Origin: Alphaproteobacteria bacterium
GTDB lineage: Bacteria; Pseudomonadota; Alphaproteobacteria; Caulobacterales; Parvularculaceae
Length of the DNA stretch: 64,000 nt
Assembly: GCA_016125455.1 (NCBI GenBank)
Contig: WGLS01000001.1
Span: 124,001-188,000 of the forward strand
Reading direction: 5' to 3'
Part shown: piece by piece, positions 1-8,836 of the stretch
Numbering within the stretch: the first letter of the stretch is position 1
Layout of the letters: each line of letters opens with the position of its first letter
Made by a program: the position numbers and the translations under genes
The notes under the pieces: model-generated
What the model was told of the DNA's origin: nothing
Database searches by the model: none
The model's input: the letters and a program-made list of their open reading frames with translations, nothing else

Positions 1-81
1 CAGAACCATCCGGACAAGGGTTGACGCGGCGGACCTTCCGGCGTGGAATGAACAAAACGCGAACTCAACAACAGCTCCACT

Positions 82-582
82 ATGACTGAATTTTCGACCG
101 GGACCGAATTCTTGACTGGCGCGCCTTCAACCTGCTTTGCCGAAGACGGCGCGCCGCCGCCGATTTCGCAAAGACGCCCCGACAAGACATCGGAACTGAC
201 CCGCGGCGTCGCGCGCCTTTTCCGTGACATGGGCCTCGCAATCCTGCCGGAATTCCAGTTGCCGACCGGCCGGCGCGTCGATCTCGCCGGCTTGAATGAG
301 AAAGGCCGCATTATCGTGGCGGAAATCAAGTCATGCCGCGCCGATTTTGAGGCGGACCGTAAGTGGACAGACTATCTCGATTTTTGCGACGCCTTCTATT
401 TCGCGGTCGATGCCGATTTTCCCCGCGAACTTCTGCCGCCGGACGAAGGCCTGATCGTCGCTGACGCCTTCGGCACCGCCATCCTGCGACACGCGCGCGA
501 CCGAGCGCTGGCGCCGGCGCGCCGCAAGGCCCTAACGTTGAGATTTGCACGACAAGCGGCCTGTCGAAACATGACCGGGTAG
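82..582 (+). CDS. mmcB: MmcB family DNA repair protein
   Basis: A 166-residue protein that matches the alphaproteobacterial MmcB family, named for mitomycin C sensitivity in Caulobacter. After a non-conserved N-terminus of about 30 residues, the core shows a PD-(D/E)XK nuclease-like pattern: RRVDLAGL supplies the Asp and IVAEIKS supplies the E-x-K. These are followed by the conserved DFEADRKWTDYLDFCD and FPRELLPPDEGLIVADAFG blocks, and the C-terminal LAPARRKALTLRFAR segment is also family-typical. The known family role is repair of interstrand crosslinks; the nuclease activity is inferred from the fold. The first ATG is used, although the weakly conserved N-terminus leaves a shorter start possible. 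Confidence 0.9.
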   Translation: MTEFSTGTEFLTGAPSTCFAEDGAPPPISQRRPDKTSELTRGVARLFRDMGLAILPEFQLPTGRRVDLAGLNEKGRIIVAEIKSCRADFEADRKWTDYLDFCDAFYFAVDADFPRELLPPDEGLIVADAFGTAILRHARDRALAPARRKALTLRFARQAACRNMTG

Positions 583-809
583 CGCAGCAACCCTTGACCA
601 AGTTCCCTAACGAATTCGCCGTCCGTCAAACGCGTCAACTGTCCCGGACCGACGGCGCTCTCAGATCTTGCGGCTTGCATCGGCCAGCGGTCGAGCTATT
701 CTGCCCTACCGGAGTTTTTATGTCAGAGCTTGCAGCCAACTGAATCCTGACCCGTGCGCAACACGCCATGCCGTGGCGCGCTGTTCGATTCAGTCTGCAG
801 GCAAATCCA

Positions 810-1070
810 ATGAACATTTCAAAGGCGGAGCAAAAGACTCTGCACGTTCTGGCGCGCGGCGGCACCGTCCTCGTCGAGAAGGACGACAGAGGCAAAATCG
901 TCGAAATCAACTGCGTCACGCGAGATGGCTGGACGCTCGCTGATTGCACGCTTGGCGTGTTCAACAAACTGAGAAAGCGCCGCCTCATCGCATCGTCGGG
1001 TGGCGGCCCATACGGCATCACACGCGCCGGTCGCGCGGCGGTCCGGCCGCAACTCGACAATCGCGCATAG
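810..1070 (+). CDS. YjhX family toxin (UPF0386), no partner visible
   Basis: An 86-residue protein whose whole length matches the YjhX/UPF0386 family: start [18 protein letters not shown], middle [19 protein letters not shown] and end [14 protein letters not shown]. It looks like a small winged-helix protein. In E. coli, YjhX is reported as the toxin of a YjhX-YjhQ pair in which YjhQ is a GNAT acetyltransferase. No GNAT gene lies beside this one; the neighbours are mmcB and ybjQ. The start at 810 is chosen because family homology begins there; the in-frame ATG at 768 would add 14 residues unlike the family. A toxin role is therefore only a family label here. Confidence 0.85.
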   Translation: MNISKAEQKTLHVLARGGTVLVEKDDRGKIVEINCVTRDGWTLADCTLGVFNKLRKRRLIASSGGGPYGITRAGRAAVRPQLDNRA

Positions 1071-1134
1071 ACCACCATATCCCGGCGGCGGCAAACGCCG
1101 CCGCCATCTCCAAAGCATCCGAGGAAGCAACAAC

Positions 1135-1455
1135 ATGATCATCTCCACGACGCCGACAATCGAAGGTCGCCCGGTCCGAGAATACCGGGGCATTGTGACC
1201 GGCGAAGCCATCTTCGGCGCGAACGTTATTCGAGACCTGTTCGCAGGCATCCGTGATGTCGTAGGCGGACGATCGGGTTCGTATGAAAAGTCGCTGCGCG
1301 AAGCGCGGGAGATTGCCCTGAAGGAACTGACGGACGAGGCGTTAGAGCTCGGCGCGAACGCCGTCGTCGGCGTCGATCTCGACTATGAGGTCATCGGCGA
1401 AATGGGGTCGATGATGATGGTTTCGGCGTCAGGCACCGCCGTGACCATTGATTGA
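1135..1455 (+). CDS. YbjQ family protein (UPF0145/DUF74)
   Basis: A 106-residue protein of the YbjQ/UPF0145 family, sometimes described as putative heavy-metal binding. Family-typical blocks are the start [17 protein letters not shown], then [16 protein letters not shown], the REARE.AL.EL..EA segment, and [14 protein letters not shown]. The family forms a small pentameric fold, but its biochemical role is not settled. The start at 1135 follows a GAGGAAG ribosome-binding-like stretch and coincides with the start of homology. It lies 64 bp after yjhX in the same direction, but the two need not be functionally linked. Confidence 0.88.
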   Translation: MIISTTPTIEGRPVREYRGIVTGEAIFGANVIRDLFAGIRDVVGGRSGSYEKSLREAREIALKELTDEALELGANAVVGVDLDYEVIGEMGSMMMVSASGTAVTID

Positions 1456-1467
1456 CGAATCAACACG

Positions 1468-2025
1468 TTAGTCACGCAACGAACCGGGGAACCTCGCGCC
1501 AAACGGCTCAAGCGCAAGTCGGGCCGTATTGGCGACGAAACTCGCCGTGGAATAGGCGCCGACAAGAGCGATGATCTCCAGCTGCTCTTCAACCGACCAA
1601 TGCTCGGCAAATGCGGGCATCGCCTCATCCGTGACAATGCCCTCAGCGCAAAGATCGTCGACAACGCGAAGCAACGCCTTTTCACGCGCAGGCCAGGCGT
1701 CATCGTCCCATCGACCAAGGCGCGTCGCCCTCACCTGATCTTCGGCGAAGCATGCATGCTTTGCGAAAATCGCGACGTGGACGCCCCATTCGTATTCGCA
1801 GTTCCGATTCGCGGTGGTCCGGAGGACGACAATCTCGCGTTCGCGCAACAGAAGCGGGCTTTCTTTATCTAGAAGATTGGGCATGCCTTTCTCTAGAAAC
1901 CGCCGGCTGTTGGCGAACGTGCGAAAAAGCGCCAGAAGATACCCATCCTGTTGGGGATACTTTGAAAGGATCAAAGCAATATCGTCCGGGTAGGGTGGGT
2001 TTCGCGGCTGCAACTTGTTGCTCAT
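1468..2025 (-). CDS. carboxymuconolactone decarboxylase (CMD/AhpD-like) family protein
   Basis: A 185-residue protein with the CMD/AhpD-like helical fold. The block LREREIVVLRTTANRNCEYEWGVHV aligns with the family core containing the E...C...H residues. The usual AhpD CxxC pair is reduced to one Cys (NCEYEW), so a peroxidase-reductase role like AhpD is unlikely. The helical LEIIALVGAYSTASFVANTARL segment at the C-terminus is also typical. The start is supported by a strong GGAGGGGAG ribosome-binding site just upstream. The gene converges with ybjQ. The substrate is unknown; members act on small cyclic or peroxide substrates. Confidence 0.85.
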   Translation of the reverse strand: MSNKLQPRNPPYPDDIALILSKYPQQDGYLLALFRTFANSRRFLEKGMPNLLDKESPLLLREREIVVLRTTANRNCEYEWGVHVAIFAKHACFAEDQVRATRLGRWDDDAWPAREKALLRVVDDLCAEGIVTDEAMPAFAEHWSVEEQLEIIALVGAYSTASFVANTARLALEPFGARFPGSLRD

Positions 2026-2110
2026 GATCTCCCCTCCATGAGGCTGCGCGGATATTTGACCGCGTCGCGAACCCGGTCAAGCGCCTGATTTCCCGCGACG
2101 ATCTTCGTTC

Positions 2111-2140
2111 AAAAAAAGGGCCGCCTGTTTGAGGCGGCCC
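2111..2140 (-). terminator. Rho-independent terminator of the M16 peptidase gene
   Basis: Read on the minus strand, a perfect 9-bp stem (GGGCCGCCT / AGGCGGCCC) with a 5-nt loop is followed directly by seven T. It begins 25 bp past the stop codon of the M16 peptidase gene and so probably ends that transcript. Confidence 0.9.
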
Positions 2141-2165
2141 CTGGTTTCGTATCGGGATCGACTGC

Positions 2166-4928
2166 CTAAAGATCTGTAAGCTTCACGACCTCGACCGGGC
2201 CGAGGTTGAGTTCCCTTACGCCGGCCTCGATCTTCTCTCGATCCCCGACGATGACCCAAACGAGGCTTTCAGGGTGCACGACCTCCGACGCGGCCGAGGC
2301 AATCGCCGTTAGGTCTAGAGCTTCGTAGCGCTCCTTCAGCGAAGAAGGGTAGTCCCAGGGTCGGCCATAACGCGCCGATGAGACGAGGCTCCCCATAACG
2401 TCGCCTGATGTTTCATAGGCGCCAGGCAACGAGCGCGTGTTGTTGGCGATCGTCCGCCTGAGTTCCGCGGCCGTGGCCGGACGCGTTGTCTTGTAAGCAT
2501 TCAGTTCCTTGACGATCTCCGCAATCGACTCCTTGGTCTTGTCGGTCTGGACAGGCGCGTAAACGAGATAGGGTCTCTGGCCGCGAGCGCCCTGAAGGAA
2601 CGTGTACGCCCCATACGCCCACCCTTTTTCTTCCCGCAGGTTCATGTTCACCCGCGCCGTAAACTGGCCGCCGATAATGTCGTTCATCGCTTCAATCGCG
2701 ATGTTGTTCGCTGCGCCGGTTGGCGGCGCGACATGGCCGGCAAGCACCAGGGACTGCGGCGATCCAGGTTTGTCGACGATGATCACCTTGCCCCGCGCGG
2801 GACGCTCAACGGCAGCGACGTTCTTTTGCGGCGCCGGAACGGACGGCGCCGACCAGTCGCCGAATGCTCGTTCAAGCATCGGCTTGATTTCGTCCATCGT
2901 CGTGTCGCCGACGACGAATATCGTCGCATTGTCCGGCCTGAACCATGCTCTGTGGAAGGCTTCAAGATCCGCCCTGGTCAGGGATTCAATCGACTCGACC
3001 GTCCCGGAACCGGTGAACGGCACGCCGTAAGCGTGGCCCGCCCCATAGAGCTCCGGCGGCAGTACGCGCAGCGCAAGCTGAACGGGGTTCGACTTTTCCT
3101 GTGCGATCCCGGCGATCCATCGGCTACGGAGCTTTTCAATCTCCTTCGGGTCGAATGTTGGTCGACGAACCACGTCCGACAAGATCGCAAGCGACGGCGA
3201 TAGCCTTGATTTCAGCGCCGACATTGAGACGCCGGTCGTGTCGAGGGAAGAACCCGTGGAGAGCGTTGCGCCAAGGCCTTCAAGTTCTTCGGCGATCTGG
3301 GGGCCCGTCCGGCGACCCGCCCCTTCGTCGAGCATCGATCCGGTGTAGGACGCAAGGCCAAGCTTGCCGCCCGCGACGCCTGGGGCCGACACGGCGTCCG
3401 CCGCATAGCCTGCATCGAACTGTACGGACAGATTGACGATCGGCACAGCCGAACGCTCCGCAAGGACCACCTTCATGCCGTTCCGCAGGCTGGATTCCTG
3501 AACGTCTGGAAACTTCAAATCCGGCGAATTCGGCACCGGCGGCAAGCCCGTCGACCGGTCTACGTCGCTGGCGCTCGTCTTGTAATCAGGAAACGGAAGA
3601 ACCGTCAGCTGGTAGGAACCCGCCGTCATCACGGACCGCGCCGCAGCAAGGACGTCTTGCGGGGTCGCCTCCCTTACCCACTCAAGCTGCTGAAGTATGA
3701 AGCCTGGATTGTCGGCGTAGAGCGCGCCTTCCGCGAGGCGAACCGCTTTGCCAGAGAACCCGCCGACCTGCTCAAGGCCTCGAACGACGCCCGCCTCGAG
3801 GGCGGTCTTGACGCGATCAAGCTCAGCGCGAGTCGGGCCGGTCGCGAGAAATTCGTCGATCACCTTTTGCATTTCAGCTTCGACCATTTCGAGATCTGCG
3901 TCTGCGTTCGCGTCAACAGTCACCGAATAGAAGTTGAGAAGCTCCTGGTCCTGATTTTGCGCCGTAGCGCTTGTTGCAACTTCAAGATCATAGACAAGTT
4001 TCTTGTACAGCCGGGATGTCTTGCCGCCGCCAAGCACTTCGGCCGCAAGCGTCAGCAAGGTCGCGTCGCGCGTTGCCCGACCCGGCGCGACCCAGTTGCG
4101 ATCGATCCGCGGTTGCGGGACCTGGTCGAACATCGTCTCACGACTGTCTTCGGCAAGCTTCGGCGCGTTCGCTTCCATCTGGGTCAGCGGCGGGCCGGCC
4201 GGAATATCGCCGAAATACTTCTCGACCTTGGCCTTTGCGGTCGCAACGTCGATATCGCCCGCGATGACGAGCACGGTATTCGCGGCACCATAGTATTCGC
4301 GGAACCAGTTCTTGACGTCATCGAGCGATGCGCCGGAGAGGTCTTCCATCGAACCGATAGTGGAATGCGCATAAGGATGGTCGTCAGGCAGCAGGCCGGC
4401 GAGCGTCGCATACTCCATCCGGCCATACGGCTGATTGTCGCCCTGGCGCTTTTCGTTCTGGACGACGCCAATCTGGTTATCGAGCTTTTCCTGGGTGACG
4501 GCCCCAAGGAGGTGCCCCATCCGGTCGGATTCCATCCACAAAACACGATCGAGCGCGGGCGTCGGGACCGTCTGGAAATAATTGGTCCGGTCAAACCATG
4601 TGGTCCCGTTGAGGTCGGTAGCGCCGACTTCCTCAAGGGGTTCAAACCATTCGCCGTCGTAGTTTTCCGAGCCGTTGAACATCAGATGTTCGAAGAGATG
4701 AGCGAAGCCCGTCTTTCCTTCCGGCTCGTCCTTTGACCCGACGTGGTACCAGATCGACACTGCAACGAGCGGCGCCTTGCGGTCCTCATGGACGACGACG
4801 CGCAGGCCATTGTCGAGCGTGAATTGCTCGTAGGGCAGTTCAACGCCTTGCGCTAAAGCGGCGGGCGCTATTGCGCTCGACGCCATGAATGCCGCGGCGA
4901 GCGTCTTCGAAATGCGTTTTGCGTTCAT
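2166..4928 (-). CDS. M16 family zinc metallopeptidase, exported (two-domain)
   Basis: A 920-residue M16 (pitrilysin/insulinase) peptidase. A signal peptide (MNAKRISKTLAAAFMASSAIAPAALAQG) precedes a first M16 domain with the inverted zinc motif HxxEH (HLFEH, near residue 80) and the downstream Glu in VVQNEKRQ. A second M16-like half begins around residue 480 (LRNGMKVVLAERSAVPIVNLSV) and lacks the HxxEH motif, as is usual for these paired domains. It is probably periplasmic or surface-attached and degrades peptides. The start at 4928 is preferred over the upstream ATG at 4940 because it begins directly with a good signal peptide. It is transcribed alone and ends at a strong terminator. Confidence 0.93.
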   Translation of the reverse strand: MNAKRISKTLAAAFMASSAIAPAALAQGVELPYEQFTLDNGLRVVVHEDRKAPLVAVSIWYHVGSKDEPEGKTGFAHLFEHLMFNGSENYDGEWFEPLEEVGATDLNGTTWFDRTNYFQTVPTPALDRVLWMESDRMGHLLGAVTQEKLDNQIGVVQNEKRQGDNQPYGRMEYATLAGLLPDDHPYAHSTIGSMEDLSGASLDDVKNWFREYYGAANTVLVIAGDIDVATAKAKVEKYFGDIPAGPPLTQMEANAPKLAEDSRETMFDQVPQPRIDRNWVAPGRATRDATLLTLAAEVLGGGKTSRLYKKLVYDLEVATSATAQNQDQELLNFYSVTVDANADADLEMVEAEMQKVIDEFLATGPTRAELDRVKTALEAGVVRGLEQVGGFSGKAVRLAEGALYADNPGFILQQLEWVREATPQDVLAAARSVMTAGSYQLTVLPFPDYKTSASDVDRSTGLPPVPNSPDLKFPDVQESSLRNGMKVVLAERSAVPIVNLSVQFDAGYAADAVSAPGVAGGKLGLASYTGSMLDEGAGRRTGPQIAEELEGLGATLSTGSSLDTTGVSMSALKSRLSPSLAILSDVVRRPTFDPKEIEKLRSRWIAGIAQEKSNPVQLALRVLPPELYGAGHAYGVPFTGSGTVESIESLTRADLEAFHRAWFRPDNATIFVVGDTTMDEIKPMLERAFGDWSAPSVPAPQKNVAAVERPARGKVIIVDKPGSPQSLVLAGHVAPPTGAANNIAIEAMNDIIGGQFTARVNMNLREEKGWAYGAYTFLQGARGQRPYLVYAPVQTDKTKESIAEIVKELNAYKTTRPATAAELRRTIANNTRSLPGAYETSGDVMGSLVSSARYGRPWDYPSSLKERYEALDLTAIASAASEVVHPESLVWVIVGDREKIEAGVRELNLGPVEVVKLTDL

Positions 4929-4940
4929 CAGTCCCCTCAT

Positions 4941-5593
4941 GGTGTGTCGCGGGCCAGGGATGGCCGCAGCTTTTTCCGGGATATTGCAGCGCGCGGAAGC
5001 GCGGTTGGCATCGACAGGCTTGTAGCTTGCGTCAGTCGACGGTCCAAGGCGATCAAGAGCGCGTCAATTGGCAAATGAACGCTTCGGCGCGGAAACGAAA
5101 CGGGTCAGCGCGTTGCTTGCCGCCAACCCTCCGTGAGTGCGTAGTAGAAGGCCTTACCGGCGCCGGCGCGAGAGCGAGATTGCCATCAGGATTCCGGAGC
5201 CTAACGCTTGGCTCCTCCATAACCGGATGCGGCGGCAAGAGAGCTGCGGCATATCATTCGCATCAATCAATCGCCGCAATAGCGCACGCCATGATGGCGT
5301 GAGCACTATTGCGGGTCCGAGGCGAGCGAAGGCGCCTTTGGCGATTCGCTCACCTCCAAGCTTTCCGTTGCCCAGCTGACGAAAAGCACAGGATGAATTT
5401 GATGGCGAATCGCTGCGGACACGCCGGTCTGCGCCGCGGCCAACCCGCGCAACATTTGTCATAATCAGAGCTCTGACGGGCCCTGAACTGGCCCTTGATC
5501 CGCTCAGATACGAATTCGGCGCGACGCCTGCCTCACGTCCGGCTTGCCAAGGGACGCCGTCGCGCAAGCGCCGGAAAAGGCATGAGTCTCAAA
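4941..5593. other. intergenic region without recognisable gene
   Basis: About 650 bp separate the M16 peptidase start from the regA stop. The open frames here are short, Arg/Ser-rich and resemble no family. No tRNA, hairpin terminator or repeat was seen. It must hold the promoter of the peptidase gene. Confidence 0.6.
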
Positions 5594-6175
5594 CTATTTC
5601 GGCGCTCGCTTGGCCAGAATGCGCTGCAAGGTGCGGCGATGCATCCCGAGCCGGCGCGCGGTTTCCGATACGTTGTGGTCGCAAAGCTCGTAAACGCGTT
5701 GAATATGCTCCCAACGCACGCGATCAGCGGACATCGGGTTCTCGGGCGGTTCCGGTCGCTCGCCGTCGCCGGCGAGCAACGCCTTGACGACATCGTCCGC
5801 ATCGGCCGGTTTCGACAGATAGTCGATCGCGCCCGCTTTCACCGCAGCCACGGCGGTGGCTATGTTGCCATAGCCCGTCAGGATGACGACGCGGCAATCC
5901 TCTCGCTTTGCGTGAATGGCGTTGACGACTTCCAGGCCGTCACCGTCTTCAAGGCGCAAGTCGACAACCGCGAATGCAGGCGGATTTGCGGCCGCAATCA
6001 GCACTGCTTCCTTCACGCCGCCCGCCAGCATGACCGTAAAGCCGCGACGCTCAAGCGCCCGACCCAGCCGACGGCGCAGTGGTTCGTCATCGTCGACGAT
6101 GAGCATGGAAGCGTCTTCGGGAAGCGCTTCTATGACGGCGAGCTCGCTTTCAGTTTCAAGGTCGGTATCAAGCAT
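5594..6175 (-). CDS. regA: redox response regulator RegA/ActR/PrrA
   Basis: A 193-residue response regulator of the RegA (ActR/PrrA) class. The receiver domain (about 20-140) has the acidic pocket VDDD (27-30), the phosphoacceptor Asp72 in FAVVDLRL, and the Lys of LSKPAD. A short linker leads to a Fis-type helix-turn-helix at the C-terminus (VSETARRLGMHRRTLQRIL), almost invariant in this family. RegA partners RegB in sensing the redox state of the respiratory chain and controls respiration, carbon and nitrogen fixation genes and similar regulons. It lies 141 bp downstream of regB in the same direction, so the pair may be co-transcribed. Confidence 0.95.
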   Translation of the reverse strand: MLDTDLETESELAVIEALPEDASMLIVDDDEPLRRRLGRALERRGFTVMLAGGVKEAVLIAAANPPAFAVVDLRLEDGDGLEVVNAIHAKREDCRVVILTGYGNIATAVAAVKAGAIDYLSKPADADDVVKALLAGDGERPEPPENPMSADRVRWEHIQRVYELCDHNVSETARRLGMHRRTLQRILAKRAPK

Positions 6176-6316
6176 GGCTCGAACTCCTTCGACGGCTTGG
6201 TGGAGCAGGATCCTGCTACTGCGGGCCGCGGGGCGGGGATTTATCGTTTCATATAAAGATACGCAGGCGAGGCAATCTGGGTTTGCGCCAATAGGTCGCA
6301 GTTTTCGGCGTATGGG

Positions 6317-7804
6317 TCAGCCAGTCCGCGCCGCCGGAGGGGCCTCGATCGCGTCACGCGGCCATTTGATCGCCACAAAAGCGCCGGTTGCGCCATCGGC
6401 GATTGCGGGGGCGACCGTCTCCCACCGTCGGTTGCCGAACGCGACCCGGCCGCCCGTGCGTTCAATAAGCGTTTTCGCAATGAAGAAGCCAAGTCCCAGG
6501 CCGCCCTTCCTTGAAGCGGCGGCGCGGGCTCGACCACGGGCGCTCAAATAGGGCTCGCCCAGTCGAGCCAGCACCTCCGCCGAGAAGCCCGGGCCGTCGT
6601 CCAGGACAAAGATCGTAATGTCGTCCTTTGTCCATGATGTCGCGACCAGCACCTTCGACGTCGCAAACCCTGCGGCATTCTCCACGAAGTTGCGGACCCC
6701 GTAGATGATTTCGGGCATTCGCCTGACAACGGGCGGCGCTCCCTCTGTTGCGTGGGCGAGTATCTCGAACATGATGGCCGGCGCATCCGCTCCGACGCCA
6801 AACGGTTCCGAGGCTTCCTTGACCAGCAAATCAATCGAGGCGTGGTCGAGAATATCGTCGCCGCCCACATCCTGCCGCGACAGGCGGGCAAGGATTTCCC
6901 GGCAACGCTTCGCCTGACTTACGAGAAGGCGCGCGTCTTCTTCCAGCAATTCAAGGTCAATATCGCCGCCTGCCCGAACCTCTTCGGCGATTTCCTTTGC
7001 GGTCACCTGGATTGTGGCGAGCGGCGTGCCAAGCTCATGCGCAGCAGCTGCGGCAAGGCCGCCGATCGCTGCAAGCTGCTCTTCGCGGGTGAGAGCAAGC
7101 TGGGTTGCCGCCAGGGCGCTTTTCATCTGGCCGGCTTCCGCCGCAATGCGATGCGCATAAATTGAGAAGAAAGCGACTGCAAACGCCAGCGAAACCCAGA
7201 TTCCCAGAGTGTAGATTTTCGGCAGAACGAGGCCGCCCGTCGGCAGCCACGGCAATGGCAGGTGAAAAAGCGCGACAGCGGTGACGCCAGCGAACGCCAA
7301 GGCGCCGATCAATGCTGTCGCGCGCATCGGCAAGACGCTGGCGGCGATGGTCACCGGCGCAAGGATCAGCGCGGCGAATGGGTTGTTCAAGCCGCCAGTC
7401 AGACCGAGCAGGACGCAGAGCTGGATTATATCGAAACCGATAGACGCCGACGCTTCGGCATCGGTGAGGTAGTGCTGCGGTGAAAACCTGAGCATCGTGA
7501 ACAGATTCAGCCAGGCGCTCGCGGCAATTGCGCCAAGGCAAAGGCCAAGCGCAACGGGATATCCAAGCCCGAAATGGACGGTCGTGACCGCGGCGGTCTG
7601 ACCGGCGACGGCGAGCCAGCGCAAGGTGGTTAGCGTTCTCAGACGAACAGGCCCGCGAAGCGCGCGCGCCGCAGATTCGCGGGCTCCGACCGGCCCGATG
7701 ATGTCCACGGCTCCAAGCGCTGAGCGCAATCTCTGGCGCGGCAAAGCGGCGCTTCCGGGTGCGCCCGTTTCTTCGCCCGCGCTTAAGGTCTGATCCTGCT
7801 GCAT
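6317..7804 (-). CDS. regB: redox sensor histidine kinase RegB/ActS/PrrB
   Basis: A 495-residue sensor kinase. Six predicted membrane segments (about residues 60-220) contain the quinone-site motif GGLNNPF (137-143). The H-box HELGTPLATI carries the autophosphorylated His256. Cys301 in SQAKRCREIL sits where the redox-active Cys of RegB is expected. The ATPase domain follows, with FVENAAGFA (N-box), DDGPGFS (G1) and GGLGLGFFIAK (G2). RegB phosphorylates RegA under reducing conditions; oxidised quinone or cysteine oxidation inhibits it. It is divergent from the senC/sco1 gene, as in Rhodobacter, but regA lies downstream of regB rather than next to senC. Confidence 0.95.
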   Translation of the reverse strand: MQQDQTLSAGEETGAPGSAALPRQRLRSALGAVDIIGPVGARESAARALRGPVRLRTLTTLRWLAVAGQTAAVTTVHFGLGYPVALGLCLGAIAASAWLNLFTMLRFSPQHYLTDAEASASIGFDIIQLCVLLGLTGGLNNPFAALILAPVTIAASVLPMRATALIGALAFAGVTAVALFHLPLPWLPTGGLVLPKIYTLGIWVSLAFAVAFFSIYAHRIAAEAGQMKSALAATQLALTREEQLAAIGGLAAAAAHELGTPLATIQVTAKEIAEEVRAGGDIDLELLEEDARLLVSQAKRCREILARLSRQDVGGDDILDHASIDLLVKEASEPFGVGADAPAIMFEILAHATEGAPPVVRRMPEIIYGVRNFVENAAGFATSKVLVATSWTKDDITIFVLDDGPGFSAEVLARLGEPYLSARGRARAAASRKGGLGLGFFIAKTLIERTGGRVAFGNRRWETVAPAIADGATGAFVAIKWPRDAIEAPPAARTG

Positions 7805-7995
7805 GACTTTCGATACGTCAGACTGAAGGCATTGTCGCGAGCCAAAGACGCGCTGAACGACCGCGTCGGAGCATAGTCTTTCCGGGCGTAAATTGTCGCG
7901 CGGACTGGCCTGCGATGCGAAGACGCATTAGGTCGAGCGAAGGCGCGAAAGACCGCCCGCGGTGTCCGGCCACGGCGGCCGCTGGAGGACAGGAA

Positions 7996-8601
7996 ATGCA
8001 GCCCAGACACCACTTGCTTCCACTCGCCATCACAATGGCGTTTCTGGCGACGTCGTGCGCTCGCGAGTCCAACCGCGAGATTCCCGCTGCGGGCGTAATC
8101 GAGCTTTCCGACCAGTTTCCAGGCGCCTATGAGCTGATTGATACGAGCGGCGCGACGCGCACGGCAGCGAGCTTTGCTGGCGACGTCGCGATCATCTATT
8201 TCGGTTTCGCGTCATGTCCGGACGTCTGCCCGCTCGCCCTGGGCCGACTTTCCGCTGCGCTCAACGAGCTCGATCCCGAATCCCTTGCGGACGTCACGCC
8301 AGTTTTCATTACAGTCGATCCGCAGCGCGACACGCCCGATACCCTCGAACAGTTTCTGTCGTTTGATGACCGCATCATCGGGTTGACAGGGGACACGTCG
8401 GCGATCGAGGCCGCCAAAAGGTCTTTCAAGGTTTACGCCGCGCAGGAGCCGCTCGCCGACTCCGAACTCGGGTATACGGTGAACCACACGAGCCTGTTCT
8501 ACGTCGCCGACCGTTCCGGACGACCGCGGGTCGCCTTGAAGGACTCAATGACGCCCGGCGAAATCGCCGCTTTTCTGGAGAAAGCCGTCAATTGGCGTTG
8601 A
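7996..8601 (+). CDS. SCO1/SenC family copper chaperone lipoprotein
   Basis: A 201-residue SCO1/SenC protein with a thioredoxin-like fold. A lipoprotein-type signal ends at LATSC (Cys21). The copper ligands are present: Cys74 and Cys78 in the CPDVC motif and His164 in VNHTSLFYV. PVFITVDPQRDTPDTL is another family signature. The protein delivers copper to the CuA centre of cytochrome c oxidase and may sense redox state. The start at 7996 follows GGAGGACAGGA; an upstream in-frame start at 7915 would add an Arg-rich stretch ahead of the signal peptide. It is divergent from regB across 191 bp, the classic regB-senC arrangement, so shared redox control is plausible. Confidence 0.93.
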   Translation: MQPRHHLLPLAITMAFLATSCARESNREIPAAGVIELSDQFPGAYELIDTSGATRTAASFAGDVAIIYFGFASCPDVCPLALGRLSAALNELDPESLADVTPVFITVDPQRDTPDTLEQFLSFDDRIIGLTGDTSAIEAAKRSFKVYAAQEPLADSELGYTVNHTSLFYVADRSGRPRVALKDSMTPGEIAAFLEKAVNWR

Positions 8602-8836
8602 CGTAGCCAACCGTCAGTTGCAGCATACATCGTCGATTAACCAGCTTTGCTGGTAAGTTAATTAACAGCGGCATCGCAAAATTGATTGCAGGCCGACCCG
8701 TCGGCGTTTGCCTTGCCGTCGCGTAACATGCGATGCTGCGGCGCGGGACGTTGACCGAAGCTCCGGTCGGCCGTGCCGTCTTGCTCATTCGGGGGGAGCG
8801 AGTGCCCGGTGCCGGGCCGCTTTGAGGTGTCGCGTT

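Noticed and set aside
3657-4736. A 359-codon plus-strand open frame
   Set aside because: It lies wholly antisense to the M16 peptidase gene, has no family resemblance and arises from GC-rich codon structure.
5495-6256. A 253-codon plus-strand open frame
   Set aside because: It is antisense to regA, which is an unambiguous gene.
8640-8654. Small hairpin ACCAGC-TTT-GCTGGT after the senC/sco1 gene
   Set aside because: The stem is only 6 bp and no T-run follows, so a terminator call is not supported.
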